Below are positions 25,300 through 33,494 of a DNA stretch of 64,000 nucleotides, piece after piece. Location of the stretch: positions 1-64,000 of IMG/VR virus record IMGVR_UViG_3300034283_002790; one strand, 5' to 3'. The stretch is from a virus. The first letter of the stretch is position 1. Every line of letters begins with the position of its first letter. Both the position numbers and the translations under genes were made by a program. The notes below the pieces were generated by a model. It did no database searches. It had not been told where the DNA came from and saw only the letters and a program-made list of their open reading frames with translations.

Positions 25300-26001
25300 A
25301 TGATTCCTCAAATTTTGTATACAAATAAAAATTGTGAAGATGTATGGCAAATTTTTTATGACCAAAATAAAAAATTCTATAACGGTGAACTTTATGTCAT
25401 AACCGACAAAGATGAGTTTCTTGATGTTGATCAAAACAAAATTTATACATATAAAAACTCCGAACCATATTGGCAAGTTTGGGTAAGTGCTCTTGAAAAA
25501 TTTGGTGTGGAAAATTTTATTTATCTCCAAGAAGATTTTATTTTATATGATTATGTTGATGAAAAAAAAATTATCGAACTTCAAAATGTTTTGAATTCGT
25601 CGGATTATTCATTTGTACGACTTATAAAGTCTGGTAACCTTAACAATAAAAAAATTGAAAATAACTTGTTTGAAATAGAATCGAACAATCAAGATATTTT
25701 TTCTATGCAACCAACAATTTGGAAAACTAAAGATTATTCTAAATTAATGTCTGGGGTTAAAGAAATAAAATGGTTAGAAAATTATAAATATAGAGAATTT
25801 ATGGTTGATAAAAATATGAAAGGATTGTATTATTATAATGAAGAAAAAAAAAGAGGTCTTAATCATTATGATAGTTCTATCTATCCATATATCGCAACAG
25901 CATTAGTGAGAGGTAAGTGGAATTTAAGTGAATATAATTTTGAGTTAAAACCACTTCTAGAAAAATATAAAATTGAAATTAATTTAAGAGGAATATTTTA
26001 A
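25300..26001 (+). CDS. Putative glycosyltransferase
   Basis: This 233-residue protein opens MIPQILYTNKNCEDVWQIF. FIYLQEDFILYDYVD resembles the acidic metal site of small GT-A transferases, and FSMQPTIWKTKDY follows. It is 2 nt from each neighbour, so clearly within the operon. I do not recognise a numbered family; the call rests on this local pattern and context. Confidence 0.55.
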   Translation: MIPQILYTNKNCEDVWQIFYDQNKKFYNGELYVITDKDEFLDVDQNKIYTYKNSEPYWQVWVSALEKFGVENFIYLQEDFILYDYVDEKKIIELQNVLNSSDYSFVRLIKSGNLNNKKIENNLFEIESNNQDIFSMQPTIWKTKDYSKLMSGVKEIKWLENYKYREFMVDKNMKGLYYYNEEKKRGLNHYDSSIYPYIATALVRGKWNLSEYNFELKPLLEKYKIEINLRGIF

Positions 26002-26002
26002 A

Positions 26003-26614
26003 ATGTTAATAGATTTAAAACACGTTCAAAAAAAGTATAACTTGAATATAAATGGGGTGATTCATGTTGGTGCTCATTTTGGGGAAGAACACGAAACTTA
26101 TTTAGATATGGGTATAGATAAAATAGTCTATTTTGAACCAGTAAATAAAACTTTTAAAGTCCTTGAAGAAAGAATAAAAGACTTTCCGTTGTTTAATTGT
26201 GCGTTAGGTTCAACTGAAATGACAACAACAATGTTTATTGAGGACGAAGACAAGTTTGGATGTTCGTCAATTCTGGAACCTAGTGACAACTATATCGGAC
26301 ATGCGTTGTTTTCAGAAAAACAAATTGTGCAGATCAAGACTTTGGATTCATTTGAATTTTCAGATTTTAATTTTTTAAATATTGATGTTCAAGGTTATGA
26401 ATTAGAGGTATTAAAAGGATCAAAAGAAACTTTAAATAATATTGATTATATTATGTGTGAAGTTCATCGTAATGTAAAAGAAAAAAATTTGGACTATATT
26501 AATTCACCATTGATAGAGGATATTAATAACTTTTTGAGTGACTTCGGATTCGTTTTATGTGAACAAAATTGGGCGGGCATAAGTTGGGGTGATGCATTTT
26601 ATATAAAAAAATAG
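26003..26614 (+). CDS. FkbM-family methyltransferase
   Basis: This 203-residue protein has the SAM-binding GVIHVGAHFGEEHETYLDMG, VYFEPVNKTFKVLEERI, a DxE-like ALGS segment and FLNIDVQGYELEVLKGS, all typical of FkbM methyltransferases, which O-methylate sugars or other hydroxyl groups. It is near complete for the family. Sugar O-methylation of the phage-directed glycan is the natural inference from context. Confidence 0.85.
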   Translation: MLIDLKHVQKKYNLNINGVIHVGAHFGEEHETYLDMGIDKIVYFEPVNKTFKVLEERIKDFPLFNCALGSTEMTTTMFIEDEDKFGCSSILEPSDNYIGHALFSEKQIVQIKTLDSFEFSDFNFLNIDVQGYELEVLKGSKETLNNIDYIMCEVHRNVKEKNLDYINSPLIEDINNFLSDFGFVLCEQNWAGISWGDAFYIKK

Positions 26615-26616
26615 AT

Positions 26617-27108
26617 ATGATAGAAATAGTAAATTTTAATGGTAAGACTTATCCCATGTTTCAAACAAAAGGATTTGCATCAAAATATTGTTTTCCTTTT
26701 GCAAAGGAAGTCTGTACAGGCACTGGATATGATATTGGATGCATGAAAGAAGAATGGTCTTTACCTGGATCAATACCGATAGATCTTTCTTTTGATGATG
26801 ATTATCATGCAAACAACTTACCTGAAGGTGAAGTTGATTACATATTTAGTTCTCATTGTTTAGAACACATAAATGATTGGGTGGGAACTCTAAATTACTG
26901 GGACACTAAAATTAAAAATGGTGGAGTTATTTTTTTGTACCTACCAGATTACTCCCAAGAATATTGGAGACCTTGGAATAACAGGAAACATTTTAATATA
27001 CTCAAACCTGAGTATCTGATGGATTATTTCAAAAACAAAAATTATAGAAAAATATTTGTTTCTGGAATCGATCTGTATAACAGTTTTATGGTAATGGTTG
27101 AAAAATGA
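26617..27108 (+). CDS. Class I SAM methyltransferase, small
   Basis: This 163-residue protein has GTGYDIGCMKEEW as the SAM loop, PIDLSFDDDYHANNLPEGEVDYIFSSHCLEHINDW as motifs II-IV of a Methyltransf_11-like fold, and LYLPDYSQEYW. The DxFSSHCLEH string is characteristic of methyltransferases acting on sugars. It overlaps the next gene by 4 nt. It likely works beside the FkbM enzyme. Confidence 0.8.
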   Translation: MIEIVNFNGKTYPMFQTKGFASKYCFPFAKEVCTGTGYDIGCMKEEWSLPGSIPIDLSFDDDYHANNLPEGEVDYIFSSHCLEHINDWVGTLNYWDTKIKNGGVIFLYLPDYSQEYWRPWNNRKHFNILKPEYLMDYFKNKNYRKIFVSGIDLYNSFMVMVEK

Positions 27109-27842
27109 AAAAAGTATTGATTCATCAACCATACAAGTATGGGGACTTCATCAATTTAATACCTATGGCTCAAAAATTAAAAAATTTGGGTTATCAGGTT
27201 GTGTTCCCACACTCTAGACATACTCAAGATCTTGTGGAATATTTGGAAGGTATTGAAACCTTTGAAATAGGTCCTACCGATATCTCAACTAGTAAGAAAT
27301 ATTGCCTAGAAAACGATGCTATTTTAGTTGATTGTCAATTTTCTGATAATTACAATAGTTTATGTACAGTACATGGCGGTAATTTATTTATAGAAGAAAT
27401 TAAATACTATGTTGCGGAAGATATTCTAAAGTGTGGTTTGAAATATGAAGAAAAATATAATCTAGTTTGGAATAGAAATTATGAGAGGGAGGAAAAATTG
27501 AAAAAAATTTTGAAAATTGGTGATAATGAAAAATACAGTATTTCTCATCTCGTGGGTGATAATGGTCGTTTTGGAAAAATTCCAGATGAGTTTACAAGTA
27601 CAAAAATTATTGAGGTGAAGAGAATAAATGGTTTTTCTTTGTTCGATTGGTTTCCAATTATAATGAATGCTGAAAACATATTTACAATTCAAAGTTCCGT
27701 TCAATGTTTTGTAGATTGTATTAAAAAACAACTAAAACATAAAAACTTTTTTTTACTAAACGACTCTGTGGAAAAAGATCGTCTTTTGGTACCGGCATAT
27801 GACTGGAACACATCGTATTTTGTAAATAAAAGATTAAGATAA
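27105..27842 (+). CDS. GT9-like (heptosyltransferase-like) protein
   Basis: This 245-residue protein starts MKKVLIHQPYKYGDFINLIPMAQKLKNLGYQV, the G-D-x-x-x-x-P opening of ADP-heptose-type GT-B transferases. A second half has ISHLVGDNGRFGK, FDWFPIIMNAENIFTIQSSVQCFVDC, reminiscent of the GT9 nucleotide site. It is about 100 residues shorter than usual GT9. The assignment is moderate. Confidence 0.55.
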   Translation: MKKVLIHQPYKYGDFINLIPMAQKLKNLGYQVVFPHSRHTQDLVEYLEGIETFEIGPTDISTSKKYCLENDAILVDCQFSDNYNSLCTVHGGNLFIEEIKYYVAEDILKCGLKYEEKYNLVWNRNYEREEKLKKILKIGDNEKYSISHLVGDNGRFGKIPDEFTSTKIIEVKRINGFSLFDWFPIIMNAENIFTIQSSVQCFVDCIKKQLKHKNFFLLNDSVEKDRLLVPAYDWNTSYFVNKRLR

Positions 27843-27846
27843 TGAT

Positions 27847-28887
27847 ATGAAAAAAATTTTAATACTAGGTGGCGGTGGATTTATTGGTGGTCATTTAGCA
27901 AAAAAATTACACCAACAGGGAAATTTTGTTAGAGTTGTTGATTTAAAACAACATGAATATTTTAATCAAAAAGAATTTTGTGGAGAATTTATCCAAGGTG
28001 ACTTAAGAGATCCAAACTTCGTCTCAGTTGTCATGTTTGGACCAAATCAAAATTCTATTGAAGATCAAGAAAATTCATTTGATGAGGTGTATCAACTTGC
28101 TGCGGACATGGGTGGTGCCGGATATATCTTCACCGGAGAAAACGATGCGAATGTCATGCATAATTCTGCAACGATAAATCTAAATGTTGCGTATTATGCT
28201 TCAAAATTTAACGTTAAAAAAATATTTTATTCTTCTTCCGCATGTATGTATCCTGAACACAATCAATTGGATCCCAATAACCCAAATTGTGAAGAATCGT
28301 CTGCATATCCGGCAAACCCAGATAGTGAATATGGATGGGAAAAACTATTTAGTGAAAGACTTTATTTTGCATTTAATAGAAATTATGGTCTTAATGTTAG
28401 GGTCGCTCGGTTCCATAACATTTTTGGTCCATATGGAACGTGGACTGGAGGTAAAGAGAAGGCACCTGCTGCAATGTGTAGAAAAGTTTCTGAGTGTAAT
28501 GAGTCTGATGAAATAGAAGTTTGGGGGGATGGTAGTCAAACTAGGTCTTTCCTATATATTGATGATTGTTTGAATTCTATAGAGAAGATGATGAACAGTG
28601 ACTTTATGGGTCCAGTTAATATTGGTTCTGATGAAATGGTTACAATCAATGAACTTGCCAAAATGGCAATCGAAATTTCTAATAAAAATTTAAAAATCAA
28701 AAATATCACGGGTGAGGAATTTTTAGATAAGTATGGATTTAAATGTCCAATAGGTGTTATGGGAAGAAATTCTGACAACACCCTTTTTGAACGTATGATT
28801 TCAGAAACAAATTATAATTCTTTATATGATGGTATGCTTAAAACATACCAATGGATTAATAATAACGTAAACAAATTAAATGAATAG
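27847..28887 (+). CDS. GDP-mannose 3,5-epimerase-like SDR enzyme
   Basis: This 346-residue extended SDR protein has NAD-binding GGGGFIGG (8-15), LAADMGGAGYIFTGEND, SSSACMYPE with Cys133 in the place of the catalytic Cys of plant GDP-mannose 3,5-epimerase, the YGWEK pair (Tyr162, Lys166), and NIFGPYGTWTGGKEKAPAA with the second catalytic Lys. These motifs favour GME over ordinary UDP-glucose 4-epimerases. The product would be GDP-L-galactose or GDP-L-gulose. It ends the first glycan block, overlapping phoH by 8 nt. Confidence 0.85.
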   Translation: MKKILILGGGGFIGGHLAKKLHQQGNFVRVVDLKQHEYFNQKEFCGEFIQGDLRDPNFVSVVMFGPNQNSIEDQENSFDEVYQLAADMGGAGYIFTGENDANVMHNSATINLNVAYYASKFNVKKIFYSSSACMYPEHNQLDPNNPNCEESSAYPANPDSEYGWEKLFSERLYFAFNRNYGLNVRVARFHNIFGPYGTWTGGKEKAPAAMCRKVSECNESDEIEVWGDGSQTRSFLYIDDCLNSIEKMMNSDFMGPVNIGSDEMVTINELAKMAIEISNKNLKIKNITGEEFLDKYGFKCPIGVMGRNSDNTLFERMISETNYNSLYDGMLKTYQWINNNVNKLNE

Positions 28888-29608
28888 AAGAAAGCCAACA
28901 CAAAATGATGATACAGTCAAACCTTTTACCAAAAAAGATTTGATAAACTCAATTGTCAAAAAAAAATCCAAAAATAAATTTTTGACAAACAATCAAAAAG
29001 AATATTATGATTCTTTGATCCAAAACCAAATAACTATTTGTTCCGGACCTGCTGGAGTGGGTAAAAGTTATGTCGCAATGAAAGCGGCAATCGATTTATT
29101 GGTTGACCCCAATAATTCTTATGAAAAAATTATTATTGTAAGACCAGCAGTTGAGGCGGAAGAAAAGTTAGGGGCTTTACCAGGAAATTTAGAAGAAAAA
29201 CTAGATCCTTATATTTTTCCCTCTTATTATTTGTTGAATAAAATTATTGGTAAGGAATCAAGAGAAAAATTAAAGGAACATGAAATAATAGAAGTATTTG
29301 CTTTGGCGTATATGAGAGGTATGAATATTGATAATTCAATTTTGATTTTTGAGGAAGCCCAAAACTCAACACCTAATCAGATGAAACTACTTCTTACTAG
29401 AATTGGATTTAATAGTAAATTTTTTATATCTGGAGATCTCGAACAAACCGATCGATACAAAGACATCCGTCATTCTGGTCTTTATGACGCGATTACCAAA
29501 TTCAATTTTTTAGATGATATAGGTATATTTGAATTTGGTCAAAATGATGTTGTTAGAAACCCACTTATTACAAAAATTTTAAGAAAATATGATGAGGATA
29601 GGAATTGA
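28880..29608 (+). CDS. phoH: PhoH-like ATPase
   Basis: This 242-residue protein has a PhoH core: ICSGPAGVGKSYVAMKAA (Walker A, about 52-70), IIIVRPAVEAEEKLGALPG, LAYMRGMNIDNSILIFEEAQN (Walker B), and FISGDLEQTDR. PhoH-like NTPases are very common in T4-like and marine phages; suggested roles are RNA or stress related but the reaction is unsettled. Full length for the phage version. Confidence 0.92.
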   Translation: MNRRKPTQNDDTVKPFTKKDLINSIVKKKSKNKFLTNNQKEYYDSLIQNQITICSGPAGVGKSYVAMKAAIDLLVDPNNSYEKIIIVRPAVEAEEKLGALPGNLEEKLDPYIFPSYYLLNKIIGKESREKLKEHEIIEVFALAYMRGMNIDNSILIFEEAQNSTPNQMKLLLTRIGFNSKFFISGDLEQTDRYKDIRHSGLYDAITKFNFLDDIGIFEFGQNDVVRNPLITKILRKYDEDRN

Positions 29609-30242
29609 AATTAATGGTGTTCTTCGAAATACTTTTGAAAAGATCAAACATGTTTACCAAAAAAATTTAATTGACTCTCAAACTATTGAGTCACAACCTA
29701 CGTACAATATTGACATATCGGGGGATACTCAAGATTTAATTACTAATGAAGATTTCAAATATGAAATATTAAGTGAAGAAGAATCTTTCGATTTAGAAAA
29801 AATGTATAAGTTTCAAAATAAAGAAGAACTTTATTCATTTTTATATGAAGAATATACAATGGAAGTTTTTGGACATGCTCCATCAACAGAAATGAACACG
29901 TTTAATGTCTTAAACGAATTTTATTTGGAGTTTAGAGACAATTATGATATATCAATTGTTTCTAACGAAATAGGAAAATCAAAACCTTCATCCCTTTTTT
30001 TCTTATCCAAATTCGGAATGTTGATAGAAAAAATCTTTTTTTACAGTGAAATTACAAAAAAAACCATGTGGGACTCAATTGATGTTTTACTTACTGCGAA
30101 TCCATACTTATTATTAGAAAGACCAGAAAATAAAATTGTTATAAAGTATGTTACAAATTATAACAAAGATATCCCTTCTGATTATGAAATAACTTCATTA
30201 TCAGAACTAAAAGAAATAATTAAAAATATAAAAAATGTTTGA
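29589..30242 (+). CDS. Degenerate HAD-like protein
   Basis: This 217-residue protein begins MMRIGIEINGVLRNTFEKI, which matches the HAD opening IGIDIDGVL except that both catalytic Asp residues are Glu and Asn. Later SIVSNEIGKSKPSSLFFLSKFG follows the HAD motif II and III layout. A long insert occupies residues 30-95. The fold is probably kept but phosphatase activity probably lost. It overlaps phoH by 20 nt. Confidence 0.6.
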   Translation: MMRIGIEINGVLRNTFEKIKHVYQKNLIDSQTIESQPTYNIDISGDTQDLITNEDFKYEILSEEESFDLEKMYKFQNKEELYSFLYEEYTMEVFGHAPSTEMNTFNVLNEFYLEFRDNYDISIVSNEIGKSKPSSLFFLSKFGMLIEKIFFYSEITKKTMWDSIDVLLTANPYLLLERPENKIVIKYVTNYNKDIPSDYEITSLSELKEIIKNIKNV

Positions 30243-30489
30243 AATTTTAGGTGAAAATTATTACATTGATTTGGTAAAAATTAATGATTCCGTCACATTC
30301 AACGACTTGAGTGGCGAAACACAAATTGCGGTAGTTAAATATGAAACAATTAAATTGATGGTAGAATTGGTATGTAGTGAGGTGGAAAATATCGATGAAA
30401 AAATGAGAATGAAAAGTACGGAACTTTCTATTCCTTTTAAGTTGGCATTTAACACTCTTTTAATGCATAAAATAATAAATAAATTATAA
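30235..30489 (+). CDS. Unknown small protein, 84 aa
   Basis: This 84-residue protein overlaps its upstream neighbour by 8 nt. It looks like a mixed alpha/beta domain with a long C-terminal helix (KYETIKLMVELVCSEVENIDEK). No family recognised; co-transcribed with transferase genes. Confidence 0.65.
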   Translation: MFEILGENYYIDLVKINDSVTFNDLSGETQIAVVKYETIKLMVELVCSEVENIDEKMRMKSTELSIPFKLAFNTLLMHKIINKL

Positions 30490-30492
30490 TAT

Positions 30493-31551
30493 ATGAACAG
30501 TGAACAAATTCAAAAATTAGAAAAATCCATTAGTAATATGGAAGAAAAAAGGGCTAGGATTTATTTCTTAGTACAAGACACAAAAGGTAATGCTAAAGCA
30601 TCCGTGAGGTACATTTACCAAATGGCATACACATTATTCGAGAGTGGTTACAATTCGATTATTCTTCATGAAAAACCCGAATACTCCGGTGTTTCGGATT
30701 GGTTAGATGAAAAATATATGACAATGCCTCATAATTCAATTGAGGGTACTAATCTAGAAATTTCCCCGGAAGATTTAATTATTATTCCTGAAATCTATGG
30801 ATTCGTTATGGAACAAATAACTAAGTTACCATGTGGTAAAATTGTACTATGTCAAGCATACGATCACGTTTATGAAACTTTACAACCGGGTCAAACTTGG
30901 TCCCAGTTAGGTTTCTTTAAATGTATTACAACATCAGAAAAACAAAAAGAATATCTTGAAACAATGATGAGAAATGTTTCCTATGAAGTTATTCATCCAT
31001 TTATTTCAGATTCGTTTCAAAAAAACCCTTTACCCCCAAAAACAATTATTTCAATCTATACAAGAGATCATAGAAATACAACAAATTTTATTAAAATGTT
31101 TTACAGTAAATTTCCTCAATATAGATGGATTACATTTAGGGATATGAGAGGTCTTTCTGAATTAGAATTTGCACAAGGGTTGAAAGATAGTTTTTGTTCA
31201 GTATGGATTGATTCCCCAAGTGCATTTGGTACTTTTCCACTTGAATCTATGAAAATGGGTGTACCTGTTATTGGGTTAACTCCTAGCATGGTTCCTGAGT
31301 GGATGAAAGAAGAAAATGGTATTTGGATTAATAATCAAAACTTGTTGTTGGATGTCCTTGCCGACTTTATTCAAAACTGGTTAGAGGACAATATTAATCC
31401 AGATCTTTATGATCAAATGTCTCAAACGGTAGAACCTTACTCTAGTGAAGAAACTTTCAAAACTAGTGTCTTATCTTTGTTTGAAAAAATGATGGTAACT
31501 AGAATTGAAAACTTTAAAAATCAACTAACTAAATTTGAAACAGTAGAATAA
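30493..31551 (+). CDS. GT-B glycosyltransferase (GT4-like)
   Basis: This 352-residue protein has an N-terminal half with VQDTKGNAKASVRYIYQMAYTL and LIIIPEIYG, and a C-terminal half with TIISIYTRDHRNTTNFIKMF and DSPSAFGTFPLESMKMGVPVIG, in which F-P-L-E-S-M-K-M-G-x-P matches the GT4 donor-site E-x(7)-E region. About 20 residues of charged helix precede the core. It pairs with the GT2 enzyme 1 nt downstream. Confidence 0.8.
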   Translation: MNSEQIQKLEKSISNMEEKRARIYFLVQDTKGNAKASVRYIYQMAYTLFESGYNSIILHEKPEYSGVSDWLDEKYMTMPHNSIEGTNLEISPEDLIIIPEIYGFVMEQITKLPCGKIVLCQAYDHVYETLQPGQTWSQLGFFKCITTSEKQKEYLETMMRNVSYEVIHPFISDSFQKNPLPPKTIISIYTRDHRNTTNFIKMFYSKFPQYRWITFRDMRGLSELEFAQGLKDSFCSVWIDSPSAFGTFPLESMKMGVPVIGLTPSMVPEWMKEENGIWINNQNLLLDVLADFIQNWLEDNINPDLYDQMSQTVEPYSSEETFKTSVLSLFEKMMVTRIENFKNQLTKFETVE

Positions 31552-31552
31552 T

Positions 31553-32359
31553 ATGAAAAATAATAACACAATTTCGGTAATTTTACCAATTAAATCTTCA
31601 ATGACTGGGTTTTTTGAAGATTATTTTAAAAAATGTATTGAGTCAATCAAAATTCAAAAAGTACCTTTTGATGAGGTAATTATCGTTCACACTGATGAAA
31701 CGGCACTTGTGGAATTTTTGGATTCTTATGATTTTGGTGATTTGCAAACTAAACGATTCGTTTGGACTGAAGAGGCAAATTTTTGCGAACAAGTAAATTA
31801 TGGAGTCAAAAATTCAACATCAAAATGGGTTTCCATTTTAGAATTCGATGATGAGTACTCAAATATTTGGTCTAAAAATGTAAAAGAATATATGAACCAT
31901 TATCCAGAAGTCCAAGCATTCCTCCCAATAGTGGTTGATGTTGATGAAAAAGGAGTTTTTGTAGGGTTTACAAATGAGGCATGTTTTGCCGCAAACATTA
32001 CACAAGAACTTGGTGTGTTAACTAATGAAGTTTTACAGACATATCAAAACTTTCAAATTTCAGGAATGGTTATTCAGAAAGAAATGTATGAAAAATATGG
32101 TAAACTAAAGTCTAACATAAAACTTACTTTTGGTTATGAATTCTTTTTGAGAATGACACAAAATTCAGTCAACTTCATGACAGTTCCGAGAATAGGATAT
32201 AAGCACACAAATTTCAGAAACGGTTCTCTTTTCTGGAATTACAAAAATGGTACTGAAAAATTATATGAAGACGAAGTTAGGTTTTGGATTGATTCTGCAA
32301 AAAAAGAATATTTCTTTACAGAACAAAGAGATATAAATTACGAACCTCAAGAAATTTAA
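31553..32359 (+). CDS. GT2-family glycosyltransferase
   Basis: This 268-residue protein has the GT2 opening ISVILPIKSSMTGFFEDYFKKC, FDEVIIVHTD, a VKNSTSKWVSILEFDDEY metal site and a later YEFFLRMTQNSVNFMTVPRIGY. It is the last glycan gene. It overlaps the late sigma factor by one base (TAATG), so the glycan cassette and the late regulator share a transcript. Confidence 0.82.
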   Translation: MKNNNTISVILPIKSSMTGFFEDYFKKCIESIKIQKVPFDEVIIVHTDETALVEFLDSYDFGDLQTKRFVWTEEANFCEQVNYGVKNSTSKWVSILEFDDEYSNIWSKNVKEYMNHYPEVQAFLPIVVDVDEKGVFVGFTNEACFAANITQELGVLTNEVLQTYQNFQISGMVIQKEMYEKYGKLKSNIKLTFGYEFFLRMTQNSVNFMTVPRIGYKHTNFRNGSLFWNYKNGTEKLYEDEVRFWIDSAKKEYFFTEQRDINYEPQEI

Positions 32360-33105
32360 TGTCAGATGAATTAGAAATAAATAATGATCTGAATGTTGTA
32401 AAAAAGAAAGGTAGAAAACCAAAACAAAACAATTATTTTGATGAAAGAGAAGAAACGGCCGTTAAACTTTATTTAATGGCCACAACCTTCGAAGAAAAAA
32501 ACAAAATATATAATGAGTTTTTAAGGAAACCTTTGGACAAGATGATATCGTCAATAATAAGACGATACAAATTATATAGAAAAGATATGAATTTCGAAGA
32601 GATTCATGTAGACACACATTCCTTTTTAATGACCAAAATAGATAAATTCAAACCATCGAAAGAAAAGAAGGCGTATTCCTATTTTGGTACAATTTGTAAA
32701 AATTATCTCATGGGTCAAATAATGAAAGATCAGAAAGAGATGAATCGCAAAATTTCATATGAAGATATCTCATCTGACTTGTTAAATACACCCGATATGA
32801 TATACCACATAGATAACGACGAACTTACATCTGAAGATGTGATTTATAGATTTTTAAATTTATTAAAAGACACTCTAGAAGAACCAAGTCTAACTGAACA
32901 AGAAGTTAAACTTGGAAGAGCGATTCAAGATATTTTTGAAAATTATACTTCAATATTTTTTGATTCCAGTAACAATAAGTTCAACAAAAACATTATTTTG
33001 TTTGAGTTAAGAGAGATGACAAACCTTTCAACTAAAGAAATTAGGGGATCAATTAAAAAATATAAAAAAATCTATAATCAAATGTTACAAGAACTTTTGA
33101 GATAA
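32359..33105 (+). CDS. gp55-like RNA polymerase sigma factor for late genes
   Basis: This 248-residue protein has a basic N-terminus (KKKGRKPKQN) and a sigma region 2-like core: KIYNEFLRKPLDKMISSIIRRYKLY, THSFLMTKIDKFKPSKEKKAYSYFGTICKNYLMGQIMKD. The order F-K-P, A-Y-S-Y-F, C-K-N-Y-L is characteristic of T4 gp55-type late sigma factors, which recognise only a short -10 element with sliding-clamp help. No regions 3 or 4 are seen. It probably reads the TATTTATA boxes found upstream of virion genes here. Confidence 0.85.
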   Translation: MSDELEINNDLNVVKKKGRKPKQNNYFDEREETAVKLYLMATTFEEKNKIYNEFLRKPLDKMISSIIRRYKLYRKDMNFEEIHVDTHSFLMTKIDKFKPSKEKKAYSYFGTICKNYLMGQIMKDQKEMNRKISYEDISSDLLNTPDMIYHIDNDELTSEDVIYRFLNLLKDTLEEPSLTEQEVKLGRAIQDIFENYTSIFFDSSNNKFNKNIILFELREMTNLSTKEIRGSIKKYKKIYNQMLQELLR

Positions 33106-33109
33106 AAAG

Positions 33110-33117
33110 TATTTATA
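33110..33117 (+). promoter_or_regulatory. TATTTATA box, gene 33124
   Basis: Sense TATTTATA, 6 nt before the ATG, directly after the late sigma gene. Confidence 0.6.
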
Positions 33118-33123
33118 GTTAAT

Positions 33124-33489
33124 ATGGCAAGACCGGTAAAAAAACAAATTAATTTATCCAAAGATTCGATGTTATCTTTGATGCAAGAAATTTACAATGA
33201 ATTGGTAGAACAAAGATCAACAGCAATAAGAATTCAAAATAAAATGTTGACAATGATGAAAGAACCGGAGGATATGACTCTTATTGGTCCAGTAATTGAA
33301 AAACAACAAAAAATTATAAACGATTGTGTTGAAAAAAAATTGACTTTATCTAAATTACAATCACAAATGTGGCAAAAATCTCAAGATAAAGAAGAAGATT
33401 TTACTTTATCTGATCTTGATTTAGATGACAGTACCTTCAAAAGTTTAATCGAGAAAGATATTTCTTCAGATAATAAATTAAAAATGTAA
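33124..33489 (+). CDS. Unknown protein, 121 aa
   Basis: This helical, charged 121-residue protein begins MARPVKKQINLSKDSML and ends in an acidic Leu/Asp-rich stretch. A TATTTATA box lies 6 nt before the ATG, so a late, possibly leaderless transcript starts here. Coupling to the large gene 5 nt downstream suggests a tail or baseplate chaperone, but no family is recognised. Confidence 0.7.
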   Translation: MARPVKKQINLSKDSMLSLMQEIYNELVEQRSTAIRIQNKMLTMMKEPEDMTLIGPVIEKQQKIINDCVEKKLTLSKLQSQMWQKSQDKEEDFTLSDLDLDDSTFKSLIEKDISSDNKLKM

Positions 33490-33494
33490 TTTAA

